Below, piece after piece: positions 41,772 through 50,706 of a DNA stretch of 64,000 nt. Origin of the DNA: Streptomyces roseolilacinus (lineage in GTDB: Bacteria > Actinomycetota > Actinomycetes > Streptomycetales > Streptomycetaceae); contig NZ_BMSV01000002.1 of NCBI RefSeq assembly GCF_014649335.1, positions 124,001 through 188,000 of the forward strand, in the 5' to 3' direction. Made by a program: the position numbers and the translations under genes. The notes under the pieces were generated by a model. It made no database searches, had not been told where the DNA came from, and saw nothing but the letters and a program-made list of their open reading frames with translations. Position 1 is the stretch's first letter, and the number at the start of each line of letters is the position of its first letter.

Positions 41772-44221
41772 GGGGAAACGACGGGACCCACCCCGCCGGC
41801 CCGGTGGACCCGCCCGGGGGCCCCGACCCCCGCGGCCCCCTCGACGCCGCCCGGGCCGCCACCGCCGTGCTCGACGACGACGGCACCGTCATCGGCTGGG
41901 GAGCGGCGGCCGAACGGCTCCTCGGCTACCCGCCCGGCGAGATCCTGGGCCGGCCCGTCGACGGCCTCGTCGTCGACCGCCCCGGCGTCCACCGGGCCGC
42001 CGCGGACCTGCCCGGCGCCGCCCGCGCCCGCCGCCAGGTCCTCCACCTGCGCCACCGCGACGGCCGGGTCGTCCGCGTCGTCACCGCCACCCTGCCGCTC
42101 TCCCACGCCGGCGCCGGCCCGGCCCGCCTCCTCGCCGTCGCCGACGCCGACGAGACCGAGCACTGGGAGGCCCTCCAGGCGATGCTCCGCGGCCTCGCCA
42201 CCCAGTCCCCGGTCGGCCTCGCCATCTACGACACCGACCTGCGCGTCGTCTGGACCAACAGCGCCCTCTACGAGGAGATGGGCACCTCCCAGTACGTCGG
42301 CCTGGGCCCCGACGACATGGTCGCCGCCGGCGAGGTCCTGTCCGCCGGCCACCCGCCCACCCTGGAGGAGACGATGCGCCGGGTCCTCACCACCGGCGAG
42401 GCCGTCATCGAGCTGCACTACCGGGGCCGCCCGCCCGTCGACCCCGACCACGACCACGTCTGGTCCTGCTCGTACTACCGGCTCCAGGACGCCGGCGGCG
42501 CCGGCCTCGGCGTCTGCGAGGAGACCGTCGACATCACCGACCGCTACCTCGCCCAGCAGCGACTCGACCTGCTCGTCAGGGCCGGCGGGCTCGTCGGCAC
42601 CACCCTCGACATGAGCCGCACCGCCCGCGAACTGTCCTCCGTCGCCGTCCCCCGGTTCGCCGACGGCGTCACCGTCGACCTCGTCGACGCCGTCCTGCGG
42701 GGCGACCCGCCCACCACCCGCACCGGGCGCCTCGTCCGCGTCTGGGCCGCGCCCCCCGACGGCCCGGCCGCCGGACCCGACGGCGCCCACCCCGCGCCCG
42801 AACCGGTCCCGTACCCGCCCGACGCGCCGCAACTGCGCTGCCTCGACTCCGGGCGCCCGATCCTCACCGGCGGCGCGGCCGCCTCCCTCGTCGTACCGCT
42901 GCGCACCGACGGCGCCCCCCTCGGCGTGGTCACCTTCCACCGCGCGGGCCGCCCCACCCCGTTCGACGCCGACGACCTGCCCGTCGCCGACGAACTCGTC
43001 GCCCGCACCGCCGTCTGCATCGACAACGCCCGCCGCTTCACCCGCGAGCACACCGCCGCCCTGACCCTCCAGCACAGCCTGCTGCCCCGCAACCTGCCCC
43101 GGATCACCGCCGTCGACTTCGCCCACCGCTACCTGCCCGCCGACGGCAAGTCCGGCGTCGGCGGCGACTGGTTCGACGTCATCACCCTCTCCGGCGCCCG
43201 GGTCGGCCTCGTCGTCGGCGACGTCGTCGGCCACGGCCTGGGCGCCGCCGCCACCATGGGCCGGCTGCGCACCAGCGTCCGCGTCCTCGCCCGCCAGGAC
43301 CTCGCCCCCGACGAACTCCTCGCCCGCCTCGACGACCTCATCACGCAGGCCGCCGACGAGGAGGCCGCCACCCCCGGCTCCGTCACCGGCGCCGTCCCGC
43401 CCGGCCCCGCCCGCGGCCCCGACGACGTCCCCGACGACCAGGCCGTCGGCGCCACCTGCCTGTACGCCGTGTACGACCCGGTCACCGGCGTCTGCCGCAT
43501 GGCCCGCGCCGGACACCCCGCCCCCGTCGTCCTCGACGCCGCGCACGGCACCGCCACCGTCCCCGCCGTCCCCGCCGGTCCACCCCTCGGCCTGGGCGGC
43601 CTGCCCTTCGAGAGCGCCGAACTCCACCTCCCGGAGGGCAGCCTCGTCGCCCTGTTCACCGACGGCCTCGTCCGCGACCGGGCCCGCGACCCCGAGGCCG
43701 GGCTGGACCGGCTGTCCGCCCTCCTCGCCCACCACCGCGACCGCCCCCTGCCCGAACTCTGCGACCGGGCCGTCACCGCCCTCCTCCCCGGCCCCTTCGA
43801 GGACGACGCCGCGCTCCTCCTCGTCCGCACCCGCCTGCTCGACGGCGACCGCATCGCCACCTGGGAGCTCGCCACCGGTCCCGAGGAGGTCGGCCGGGCC
43901 CGCGCCCTCGCCGCCCGCCAGACCGCCGCCTGGGGCCTGGAGGAGCTGGCCTTCACCACCGAGGTCGTCGTCAGCGAGCTCGTCACCAACGCCCTGCGCT
44001 ACGCCTCCGGCCCCGTCCAGCTGCGGCTCGTCCACGACCGCACCCTGATCTGCGAGGTCTCCGACACCGGACACACCGCGCCCCACCTGCGCCGCGCCGC
44101 CACGGACGACGAGGGCGGCCGCGGACTGTTCCTCGTCGCCCAGATGACCCAGCACTGGGGCACCCGCTACACCGCCACCGGCAAGACCATCTGGGCCGAG
44201 CAGGCGCTGCCCACGCCGTGA
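41768..44221 (+). CDS. SpoIIE-type phosphatase with PAS, GAF and anti-sigma ATPase domains
   Basis: 817 residues, soluble. First PAS at about 25-125 (ATAVLDDDGTVIGWGAAAERLLGYPPGE), second PAS at about 145-260 (SPVGLAIYDTDLRVVWTNSAL), GAF at about 275-430, PP2C phosphatase (SGVGGDWFDV, VGDVVGHG), and C-terminal ATPase with ELVTNALRYA and EGGRGLFLV. It starts with GTGA overlapping the stop of the preceding phosphatase. The pair could act on the same anti-sigma-antagonist, which is not encoded here. Confidence 0.92.
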   Translation: MRGNDGTHPAGPVDPPGGPDPRGPLDAARAATAVLDDDGTVIGWGAAAERLLGYPPGEILGRPVDGLVVDRPGVHRAAADLPGAARARRQVLHLRHRDGRVVRVVTATLPLSHAGAGPARLLAVADADETEHWEALQAMLRGLATQSPVGLAIYDTDLRVVWTNSALYEEMGTSQYVGLGPDDMVAAGEVLSAGHPPTLEETMRRVLTTGEAVIELHYRGRPPVDPDHDHVWSCSYYRLQDAGGAGLGVCEETVDITDRYLAQQRLDLLVRAGGLVGTTLDMSRTARELSSVAVPRFADGVTVDLVDAVLRGDPPTTRTGRLVRVWAAPPDGPAAGPDGAHPAPEPVPYPPDAPQLRCLDSGRPILTGGAAASLVVPLRTDGAPLGVVTFHRAGRPTPFDADDLPVADELVARTAVCIDNARRFTREHTAALTLQHSLLPRNLPRITAVDFAHRYLPADGKSGVGGDWFDVITLSGARVGLVVGDVVGHGLGAAATMGRLRTSVRVLARQDLAPDELLARLDDLITQAADEEAATPGSVTGAVPPGPARGPDDVPDDQAVGATCLYAVYDPVTGVCRMARAGHPAPVVLDAAHGTATVPAVPAGPPLGLGGLPFESAELHLPEGSLVALFTDGLVRDRARDPEAGLDRLSALLAHHRDRPLPELCDRAVTALLPGPFEDDAALLLVRTRLLDGDRIATWELATGPEEVGRARALAARQTAAWGLEELAFTTEVVVSELVTNALRYASGPVQLRLVHDRTLICEVSDTGHTAPHLRRAATDDEGGRGLFLVAQMTQHWGTRYTATGKTIWAEQALPTP

Positions 44222-44261
44222 CGCGGGTTTGCCGTCCCGGGCGTCGGCAACTCGGGGGGAC

Positions 44262-44291
44262 GGCGCCCGAGGGCACGGCACCCGAGGGCAC
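44262..44291. repeat. two tandem 15-bp repeats
   Basis: GGCGCCCGAGGGCAC at 44262-44276 is followed directly by GGCACCCGAGGGCAC at 44277-44291 (one mismatch), in the gap between the phosphatase and the DUF3140 gene. Confidence 0.8.
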
Positions 44292-44331
44292 GACGTCCGA
44301 AGAAGCCGCCGGAAACGCAGGGAGGCACGCC

Positions 44332-44670
44332 ATGGCAGCGTCCGACCAGATCAGCGCCGAGCTGTGGGACGAGTTCCACACCGTCGTCAACATGACCTCG
44401 CGCGAACTCCAGGAGTGGCTGAGCACCGGGGCCGCCGGCGAGGAGACCGAGGAGCTCCCCGACCGCGCCGGGCCGCACACCGGACGCCGCGTCCTGGAGA
44501 TCCTCGGCAAGCGGCGCACCGACCTCACCGAGGACGACGTCGCCGTCATGCGCCGCGTCTGCGACGTCGTCCGCTCCCAGCGCGACCCGGACCTGGAACC
44601 GAAGGCCGGCGGCACCGCCTGGCGCCACGGCCTGATGAACATCGGCCACGACCCGCTGAAGCCGGCCTGA
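44332..44670 (+). CDS. DUF3140 protein
   Basis: 112 residues: ISAELWDEFHTVVNMTSRELQEWL, GRRVLEILGKRRTDLTEDDVAVMRRVCDVV, WRHGLMNIGHDPLK. This is the full DUF3140 pattern, a small conserved actinobacterial protein of unknown function. The ATG at 44332 follows GGGAGGCACGCC. It may be read through from the phosphatase pair 110 nt upstream. Confidence 0.9.
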   Translation: MAASDQISAELWDEFHTVVNMTSRELQEWLSTGAAGEETEELPDRAGPHTGRRVLEILGKRRTDLTEDDVAVMRRVCDVVRSQRDPDLEPKAGGTAWRHGLMNIGHDPLKPA

Positions 44671-44787
44671 GCGGCGCCGCCCGCACACCCCTCCCGCGCC
44701 GGGGCGCCCGCACCGGGGCCGCCTCGCTGGTCCGTCCGCGCGCCGGGCCCGCCGCGCGCCCGCCCGGCGGCCGGCTCCGCGTCCCGC

Positions 44788-45537
44788 TCAGGGCCAGGAC
44801 GGCTCCCGGCGCGGTACGACCACGATCTCGCCCGCCACACTGCCCTCCGGCACCGACAGGGCGTACAGCACGGCGTCGGCGACGACGTCGGGGCTCTGCA
44901 GCATCGACACGTCCGTGTCCGGGAAGCGGTCCATGATGAACGGCGTCTCCATGCCGCCCGCCACGACGCCCGTCACCCCGATGCCCGGGCAGTCCCGCTG
45001 CGCCTCCTTGAACAGCGTGTGCGTGAACGCCCGCAGCCCCGACTTGCCCGCCGCGTACGGGCCGGCCTCCGTCCAGGTGCGGTTGGCCGCCGTCGACAGG
45101 ATGTTCACGATGTGGCCGCCGCCCCGCGCCACCATCCGGCGGTAGCCCTCCAGGCACAGGTACACCGGGCCCAGCAGGTTCGTCTGGACCACGCGCGTCA
45201 CCTCGTCGGCCGTCAGGTGCTCGATCGGCTTCGACACGTCCACGGCCGCGTTGTTGACCAGGACGTCCACGGCCCGGCCGGAGCCGTCCAGCTCCCGGAA
45301 CACCCCGGCCACCGCCTCCGGGTCGCGCACGTCCAGCTCCACGAAGCGGGCCTCGCCGCCGACCCCGTTCAGCTCGTCGCACAGCTCCCGCGCCAGCTCC
45401 TTGCGCACGTCCGCCACCAGGACCGACGCGCCCGCCCCGGCCAGCCGCCGGACGATCGACGCGCCCAGGCCCCGCGCTCCGCCGGTCACCAGGGCCTGCC
45501 TGCCGCGCAGGTCGACCCGCACTCCACCGCTGCCCAT
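44788..45537 (-). CDS. SDR-family oxidoreductase
   Basis: 249 residues, classical short-chain dehydrogenase: TGGARGLG cofactor motif at about 17-24, LDVRD, NNAA, catalytic Ser in ILSTAAN and YAAGK (Tyr and Lys). The Asp at the end of strand 2 (VADVRKE) favours NAD(H). Substrate unknown. The ATG at 45537 has GGAGG about 12 nt upstream. It converges with the DUF3140 gene. Confidence 0.9.
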   Translation of the reverse strand: MGSGGVRVDLRGRQALVTGGARGLGASIVRRLAGAGASVLVADVRKELARELCDELNGVGGEARFVELDVRDPEAVAGVFRELDGSGRAVDVLVNNAAVDVSKPIEHLTADEVTRVVQTNLLGPVYLCLEGYRRMVARGGGHIVNILSTAANRTWTEAGPYAAGKSGLRAFTHTLFKEAQRDCPGIGVTGVVAGGMETPFIMDRFPDTDVSMLQSPDVVADAVLYALSVPEGSVAGEIVVVPRREPSWP

Positions 45538-45839
45538 GCCGCAGCCTCCGCCTTCCTCGGGTGTGGTGCACTGACCTCCTCACTGTGACCCGCGCGACGG
45601 CGTCCGGCACTCCGGACGGTCACTGTGAGCAAGCCCACGGGCCGGGCCCGAGCCCTTTCGCCGCAAGGGCGGCGCGGCCCTCGGCGGTGCCCGGCCGCGG
45701 CGGGGGAGGCGCAGGTCACGGTGGGCGCGGCCGCCGGCTGCCACGATGGTCGGCGCACCCGTCCCGGTGGAGCGGCCGCGCAGCGAAGCCGGCGTCGAGA
45801 ACCCGCCGCGATCCGCCATTCGAGCCCCCCACCTCACCT
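45538..45839. other. 302-bp divergent intergenic region
   Basis: This lies between the leftward SDR and the rightward MFS gene. Promoters of both should be here. The right part is open in frame with the MFS gene but is Arg/Pro-rich and not family-like. No operator recognised. Confidence 0.45.
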
Positions 45840-47264
45840 GTGTCTTCTTCCTCCCCGGCCACCGCGCCCTCCCCGGCCACCGCGCCCTCCCCGGTCACCG
45901 CGCCCTCCCCGGTCACCGCGCCCGCCCCGGTCACCGCGCCCGCCCCGTCCTCCACCGCCTCGCCCTGGCGTTCGCTGAGGTACCGCAGCATGCGCTGGTG
46001 GTCCGTCGCGAACTTCGTCTCCAACGCCGGTACGTGGATGCAGCTGACCGTGCAGAACCTGCTGGTCCTGCAGATCACCGGCTCCGCCGCCGCGACCGGC
46101 CTCTCCCTGTCCGTGCAGGCCGCGCCCGGCCTGCTGATGGGCATGGCCGGCGGCGCCGCCGTCGACCGCTGGCCCCGCAAGCTGACCGCCGCCGTGAGCC
46201 AGGCGCTGCTCGGCCTGGTCGCCTTCACCACGGCCCTCCTCGTGGCGTTCGACCAGCTGAACCTCGGCGTGCTGATGGCGCTCGCCGCCGTCACCGGTCT
46301 CGTCGCCACCGTCGACGGGCCCGCCTGCGCGCTGCTCGGCAACGACCTGGTGCGCACCGAGGACGTGCCGTCGGCCATCGGGGTCGGCTCCCTCGTGCAC
46401 AACGCGGGCCGTCTCGCGGGCGCCGGCCTGGCCGGCCTCACGGTCGCCTTCCTGGGCACGGGCGCGGCGTACGCGGCCAACGGGCTGTCCTTCCTGTTCG
46501 TGACGGCGGTGATCCCGTTCCTGCGGCCCGTGCGCGACGCCGCCCCGGCGGCGCCCGCCGCCCGGTCTGCCGGCGGGCCCGCCGAGGAGGCCGCCGCCCG
46601 GTCCGACGACGGCCGGATGACCGTGCGGGAGGGACTGGCGTTCTTCGCCCGCCGCCCCCGCCTGGTGGGCCTGGCCGTCGTCTCCGGCGTCAGCGCCGTG
46701 TTCGGCCGCAACTACGGGCTCACGCTCGCCGTGCTGGTCACCGGGCCGCTCGCCGGCGGCGCCGGGGCGTTCGGCACCGTGTCCACCGTCCTCGCGGCCG
46801 GCGGCATCGTCGGCGCCGTCCTGGGGGCCCGGCTGCGCAGGCCGTCCGTGCGGCTCGTCGGCGTCCTCGCGGCGGCCGGCGGCCTCCTGCAGGTGGCGGC
46901 GGGCCTGTCGCCGTCGCTGGCGGTGCTGCTGGTGCTCGTCCTGCCGATGGCCGTGGTCGAGTCGGTCTCCGACACCGCCGGGACGACCCTCCTGCAGACC
47001 GACCCGCCCCCGCACCTGCGGGGACGGGTGCTGGGCGTGTGGAGCAGCATCCGCACGGTCTGGAGCCTCGCCGGGCCGCCGGCGCTGGGCCTGCTCATGG
47101 AGCTGGCCGGGGCGCGCGGCGCGCTGGTGCTGGGCGGCCTGGTGATCACGGCCGTCGTCGCGGCGGGCCACTTCGCCCACCGCCGCCGCCTCCCCGTCCC
47201 GGTGCCGGTCCCCACCGGGCCGGCGACGCTCCCCACCCGCCCGTCCCTGGGCACGGCGGCCTAG
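45840..47264 (+). CDS. MFS transporter, enterobactin-exporter-like, with repeat-rich N-terminus
   Basis: 474 residues. After a Ser/Pro/Ala/Thr-rich leader of about 40 residues, the MFS domain starts with RSLRYRSMRWWSVANFVSNAGTWMQL and carries DRWPRKLTAA after helix 2 and NAGRLAGAGLAG. About 12 membrane helices follow. It resembles the EntS/TM-effector type exporters. The GTG at 45840 has no clear ribosome-binding site; ATG 45990 would remove the repeats and leave the MFS fold intact, so the leader may not be translated. Substrate unknown. Confidence 0.83.
   Translation: MSSSSPATAPSPATAPSPVTAPSPVTAPAPVTAPAPSSTASPWRSLRYRSMRWWSVANFVSNAGTWMQLTVQNLLVLQITGSAAATGLSLSVQAAPGLLMGMAGGAAVDRWPRKLTAAVSQALLGLVAFTTALLVAFDQLNLGVLMALAAVTGLVATVDGPACALLGNDLVRTEDVPSAIGVGSLVHNAGRLAGAGLAGLTVAFLGTGAAYAANGLSFLFVTAVIPFLRPVRDAAPAAPAARSAGGPAEEAAARSDDGRMTVREGLAFFARRPRLVGLAVVSGVSAVFGRNYGLTLAVLVTGPLAGGAGAFGTVSTVLAAGGIVGAVLGARLRRPSVRLVGVLAAAGGLLQVAAGLSPSLAVLLVLVLPMAVVESVSDTAGTTLLQTDPPPHLRGRVLGVWSSIRTVWSLAGPPALGLLMELAGARGALVLGGLVITAVVAAGHFAHRRRLPVPVPVPTGPATLPTRPSLGTAA
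45852..45941. repeat. five tandem 18-bp repeats
   Basis: Five copies of an 18-bp unit (TCCCCGGYCACCGCGCCC; last copy begins with G) from 45852 to 45941. In the MFS frame they read SPATAP/SPVTAP/APVTAP. Repeat length is a multiple of three, so copy changes keep the frame. Confidence 0.9.
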
Positions 47265-47295
47265 GCGCGGCGGTCCGTGCGGCGGTCCGGGCGGC

Positions 47296-48699
47296 TCACT
47301 CCGTGGCCGGCCGGGTCGCCGCACGGGCCGCGCGGTGCGCCAGCAGGGTGGTGGAACGGCCGTCCAGGTACGGCAGGACCACCGCCTGGCCGCCCCAGCC
47401 GCGCAGCACCTCCGCCTCGGGCAGGTCCTCCGCCGAGTAGTCGCCGCCCTTCACCCACACGTCTGGCCGCAGCCGCGTCAGCAGCTCCGCCGGGGTGTCG
47501 CCGTCGAACACCGCGATCGCGTCGACGCTGCCCAGCCCGGCCAGCACCCGCGTCCGGTCCGCGATCGGGTTCAGCGGCCGTCCCGGTCCCTTGAGCCGCG
47601 CCACCGACGCGTCGGAGTTGACGCACACGATCAGGCAGTCGCCGATCCGCCGCGCGCTCTCCAGCAGGCCCACGTGCCCGGCGTGCAGCAGGTCGAAGCA
47701 GCCGCCCGTCGCCACCACCGTCCCGCCCCGCGCCCGTACCCGCTCGGCGAGCGCGAAGGGGTCGGTGACCGGCGGCTCGTGCCGCCGCGGCACCGAGGGC
47801 GTCCGCCACAGCGCCGGGTTGCCCGCGCCGCCCGCCGCGACGAACGCCGCCGCCTCCGCGACACCCCGCTCCACCGCCTCCTCCGGCAGCGCCCCGTCCG
47901 CCAGCGCGGCCGCCGTCGCCGCGGCGAAGCAGTCGCCCGCGCCGCACGGGTCGCCGGCCGCCCGGTACGGGACGGGCACCAGCATCGGCGTGCCGGCGCC
48001 GGGCCCCGGCCGGGTCAGCAGCACCCCGCGCTCGCCGAGGGTCACCGCGACGGCGGCCGCCCGCCACCGCTCCGCCAGGTCCGAGCCCCGTTGCGCGTAC
48101 GCCCGCAGCGACTCGCCGCCCGTGCCGGGGCTGAGCGCCCGGGTCTCGGCGGCGTTCGGGGTGACGATCCGGACGCCGGGCACCGGAGCGCCGCCCCGGG
48201 GGTGCGGGTCCCACACCACCGGCACGCGCGGCGCGACGGCCGCCAGCAGGTCCCGCACCGCGCCCGCGGTGTGCCGCCCGTAGTCCGCGACCAGCACCGC
48301 GTGCGCGCCCGACAGCGCGTCGCGGACCGTGCCGCCGGGCTTGCCGGGGGCGCCGCCGCCGCGGTCGATCCGCACCAGCGGCCGGCCCGACGCCAGGACG
48401 CGGGTCTTCACCGGCAGGGTGCCCCGCAACGGCAGCTCGACCAGCCGCACCCGGCCCTCCAGGGACCGGCGCACCGCGTCGCTCGCCGGGTCGCCGCCCA
48501 GCGCCGTCACCAGCACCACCTCGCGCCCGCCCCGCGTGGCGAGCGCGGCGGCCAGCCCGGCGCCGCCGGGCCGCCGGTGGTCGCCCGTCACGTCGACGAC
48601 CGGCGCGGGGGCGTCGGGCGCGAGCCGCGTCGACACGCCCTCGATGTCCTCGTCGAGCAGCGCGTCCCCGACGACCACCAGCGGCTGCCGGGCGCTCAC
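47296..48699 (-). CDS. hldE: bifunctional heptose-7-phosphate kinase / heptose-1-phosphate adenylyltransferase
   Basis: 467 residues, the full two-domain HldE (RfaE). The N-terminal PfkB-type kinase has VVGDALLDEDIEG and GAGDCFAA (catalytic Asp). The C-terminal nucleotidyltransferase has GCFDLLHAGHVGLL (HxGH) and VKGGDYSAEDLPE. The enzyme phosphorylates D-glycero-D-manno-heptose-7-P at C1 and later attaches AMP, giving ADP-heptose. The GTG at 48699 overlaps the gmhA stop, so the two are coupled. Last gene of the cluster; it meets the convergent MFS gene 31 nt away. Confidence 0.95.
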   Translation of the reverse strand: MSARQPLVVVGDALLDEDIEGVSTRLAPDAPAPVVDVTGDHRRPGGAGLAAALATRGGREVVLVTALGGDPASDAVRRSLEGRVRLVELPLRGTLPVKTRVLASGRPLVRIDRGGGAPGKPGGTVRDALSGAHAVLVADYGRHTAGAVRDLLAAVAPRVPVVWDPHPRGGAPVPGVRIVTPNAAETRALSPGTGGESLRAYAQRGSDLAERWRAAAVAVTLGERGVLLTRPGPGAGTPMLVPVPYRAAGDPCGAGDCFAAATAAALADGALPEEAVERGVAEAAAFVAAGGAGNPALWRTPSVPRRHEPPVTDPFALAERVRARGGTVVATGGCFDLLHAGHVGLLESARRIGDCLIVCVNSDASVARLKGPGRPLNPIADRTRVLAGLGSVDAIAVFDGDTPAELLTRLRPDVWVKGGDYSAEDLPEAEVLRGWGGQAVVLPYLDGRSTTLLAHRAARAATRPATE

Positions 48700-49373
48700 G
48701 ACATCCTCCGCCGCACCGCCGCGGGCTCGAACGCGCCGACCGCCCCGCCGGTCCGCCGCGCCGGGCCCGCCTCGACCGCCGCGTCGAAGCACTCGCACAG
48801 CACGTGCACCGCGACCAGGTGCGCCTCCTGCACCGTGGCCGTCGCCGGGGCGTCCACGCACAGCGCCTCGTGCGCCGCCTCGGCCAGCGGGTTCGGCGCG
48901 GGCCCGGTCAGCGCCCACACCCGCATCCCGCAGGAGCGGGCGGCCGCCGCCGCGGCGATCAGGTTCCCGCTCCGCCCCGACGTGGACAGCAGCAGCAGGA
49001 CGTCGCCGGGGCGGCCGTGCGCGGCGACCTGCCGGGCGTACACCTGGTCGAAGCCGTAGTCGTTGCCGATCGCGGTCAGGCTGGACGTCTCGGCGTGCAG
49101 GGAGATCGCCGAGTACGCGGGCCGCTCGCGCCGGTAGCGGCCCACCAGCTCGGCCGTCAGGTGCTGCGCCTGCGCGGCGCTCCCGCCGTTCCCGGCGGCC
49201 AGCAGCCGGCCCCCGGCCGGCAGGACGACCGCCAGCCGGGCGCCCCAGCGGGCGATCCGGTCCAGGTGGTCCCGGCGGAACCGGCCCACGGCGTCCTCCA
49301 GGGACGTGCAGTGCCGCCGCGCGGCCTCGCGCGCGGCGAGGGGGAACCCCTCGGGGAGGGAGAGATCGCTCAT
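48696..49373 (-). CDS. gmhA: sedoheptulose-7-phosphate isomerase
   Basis: 225 residues, SIS-fold isomerase: AAGNGGSAAQAQHLTAEL, SAISLHAETSSLTAIGNDYG, LLSTSGRSGN. GmhA turns sedoheptulose-7-phosphate into D-glycero-D-manno-heptose-7-phosphate, the first committed step of ADP-heptose synthesis, directly feeding the downstream HldE. The ATG at 49373 lacks a strong ribosome-binding site. 94 nt separate it from the glycosyltransferase gene upstream. Confidence 0.95.
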   Translation of the reverse strand: MSDLSLPEGFPLAAREAARRHCTSLEDAVGRFRRDHLDRIARWGARLAVVLPAGGRLLAAGNGGSAAQAQHLTAELVGRYRRERPAYSAISLHAETSSLTAIGNDYGFDQVYARQVAAHGRPGDVLLLLSTSGRSGNLIAAAAAARSCGMRVWALTGPAPNPLAEAAHEALCVDAPATATVQEAHLVAVHVLCECFDAAVEAGPARRTGGAVGAFEPAAVRRRMS

Positions 49374-49467
49374 GTGTGTTCGGGCGCCTGTTCCGGCGGG
49401 ACGGCCGCGGCGGACCCGCACCTCCTTCGTCGTTCCGTTCGGCTGCCGGTCACTGCCGGTCGGTGGC

Positions 49468-50706
49468 TCAGACCGCGCCGGTCACGGCGGGCCGGGCGGC
49501 GCGCACCCCCGCGTACACGGCCTCGGTGGCCGCCCCGACGCGCTTCCAGTCGTACCGGCCGAGCACCCGCCGCCGGCCCGCCGCGCCGCACGCGGCGCGC
49601 AGCTCCGGGTCGGCCAGGAACTCCGCCACCGCCCGCGCCAGGGCGGCCGGGTCGCGCGGCGGCACCAGGCGGCCGCACTCCGGGTCGGCGACGGTGTCGA
49701 GCTGCCCGCCCACGGCGGTGGCGACCACCGGCCGCCCGCAGGCCATCGCCTCCAGCGGCACGATGCCGAACGGCTCGTAGTCCGCCGGGCACACCACCAC
49801 GTCCGCGCTGCGCAGCAGCGGCGCCACCTCGTCGCGGGACACCGCGCCGGTGAACCGCACCCGGTCGGCGACCCCGGCGAGCCGGGCCACCTCGCGCAGC
49901 CTCCGCACCTCCGGATCCGCGTCGAGCCCGGCCGGAGGCGGCCCGCCGACGACGAGCAGCTCGGTGTCGGGCAGCCGGGACAGCGCCACGACGGTGACGG
50001 CCGCGCCCTTGCGGGGCACGAGGCGGCCCAGCTGGACCAGCCGGTGCCGGGCGGCGCCGCGCGGGGCGGCGGGGCCGGCGGGGGAGAACTGCCGGGGGTC
50101 GACGCCGCACGGCACGACGCTCACCCGCTCCGGCGGGATCCGCATCCGCCGCAGCTCCCGCACCTCGTCCCGGCAGGTGGCGATGACCCGGTCGCAGGCG
50201 AGGCCGACCTCGCACTCGGCGCCGATCCGCTCCGGCGGGCTGGTGTCGGCCGCCCTCTGGTGGCGCCGCTTCACCGTGCCCAGCGCGTGGTACGTGTGCA
50301 GCAGCGGCACCCGCAGCGTGCGGGCGGCCCGGACCGCGGCGACCCCCGACATCCAGAAGTGGGAGTGCACCACGTCCGGCGGCCGCGTCGCCAGCACCCG
50401 CGCCATGTACCGCCCGAACGCGTCCATGTACGGGAGCAGTTCGTCCTTCGGGACGGGTTCGGGCGGCCCCGCCGGCACGTGGTGCACGACGACACCGGGC
50501 CGCGCCACGACCTCCTCGGGCAGCCGGCGGTCGTCGCGGCGGGTGAACACCGTCACGTCGTGGCCGCGGTCGGCGAGCGCCCCGGCGAGACGCGCGACGT
50601 GGACGTTCTGCCCGCCCGCGTCGACGCCCCCCAGCGCCGCGAGGGGGCTCGCGTGCTCCGAGACGAGGACCACCGACAGGGGTTCCACGGGATCGCGGGC
50701 GGTCAT
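49468..50706 (-). CDS. GT4-family glycosyltransferase (MshA/sucrose-phosphate-synthase-like)
   Basis: 412 residues, GT-B fold. The acceptor-side start is SEHASPLAALGGVDAGGQNVHVARLAGAL, a typical GGQNVxV motif, and the donor domain has VQLGRLVPRKG and CPADYEPFGIVPLEAMACGRPVVAT with the E-x7-E retaining-enzyme pattern. It transfers a nucleotide sugar to an unknown acceptor in glycan assembly. The ATG at 50706 overlaps the preceding gene's stop (ATGA). Confidence 0.92.
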   Translation of the reverse strand: MTARDPVEPLSVVLVSEHASPLAALGGVDAGGQNVHVARLAGALADRGHDVTVFTRRDDRRLPEEVVARPGVVVHHVPAGPPEPVPKDELLPYMDAFGRYMARVLATRPPDVVHSHFWMSGVAAVRAARTLRVPLLHTYHALGTVKRRHQRAADTSPPERIGAECEVGLACDRVIATCRDEVRELRRMRIPPERVSVVPCGVDPRQFSPAGPAAPRGAARHRLVQLGRLVPRKGAAVTVVALSRLPDTELLVVGGPPPAGLDADPEVRRLREVARLAGVADRVRFTGAVSRDEVAPLLRSADVVVCPADYEPFGIVPLEAMACGRPVVATAVGGQLDTVADPECGRLVPPRDPAALARAVAEFLADPELRAACGAAGRRRVLGRYDWKRVGAATEAVYAGVRAARPAVTGAV

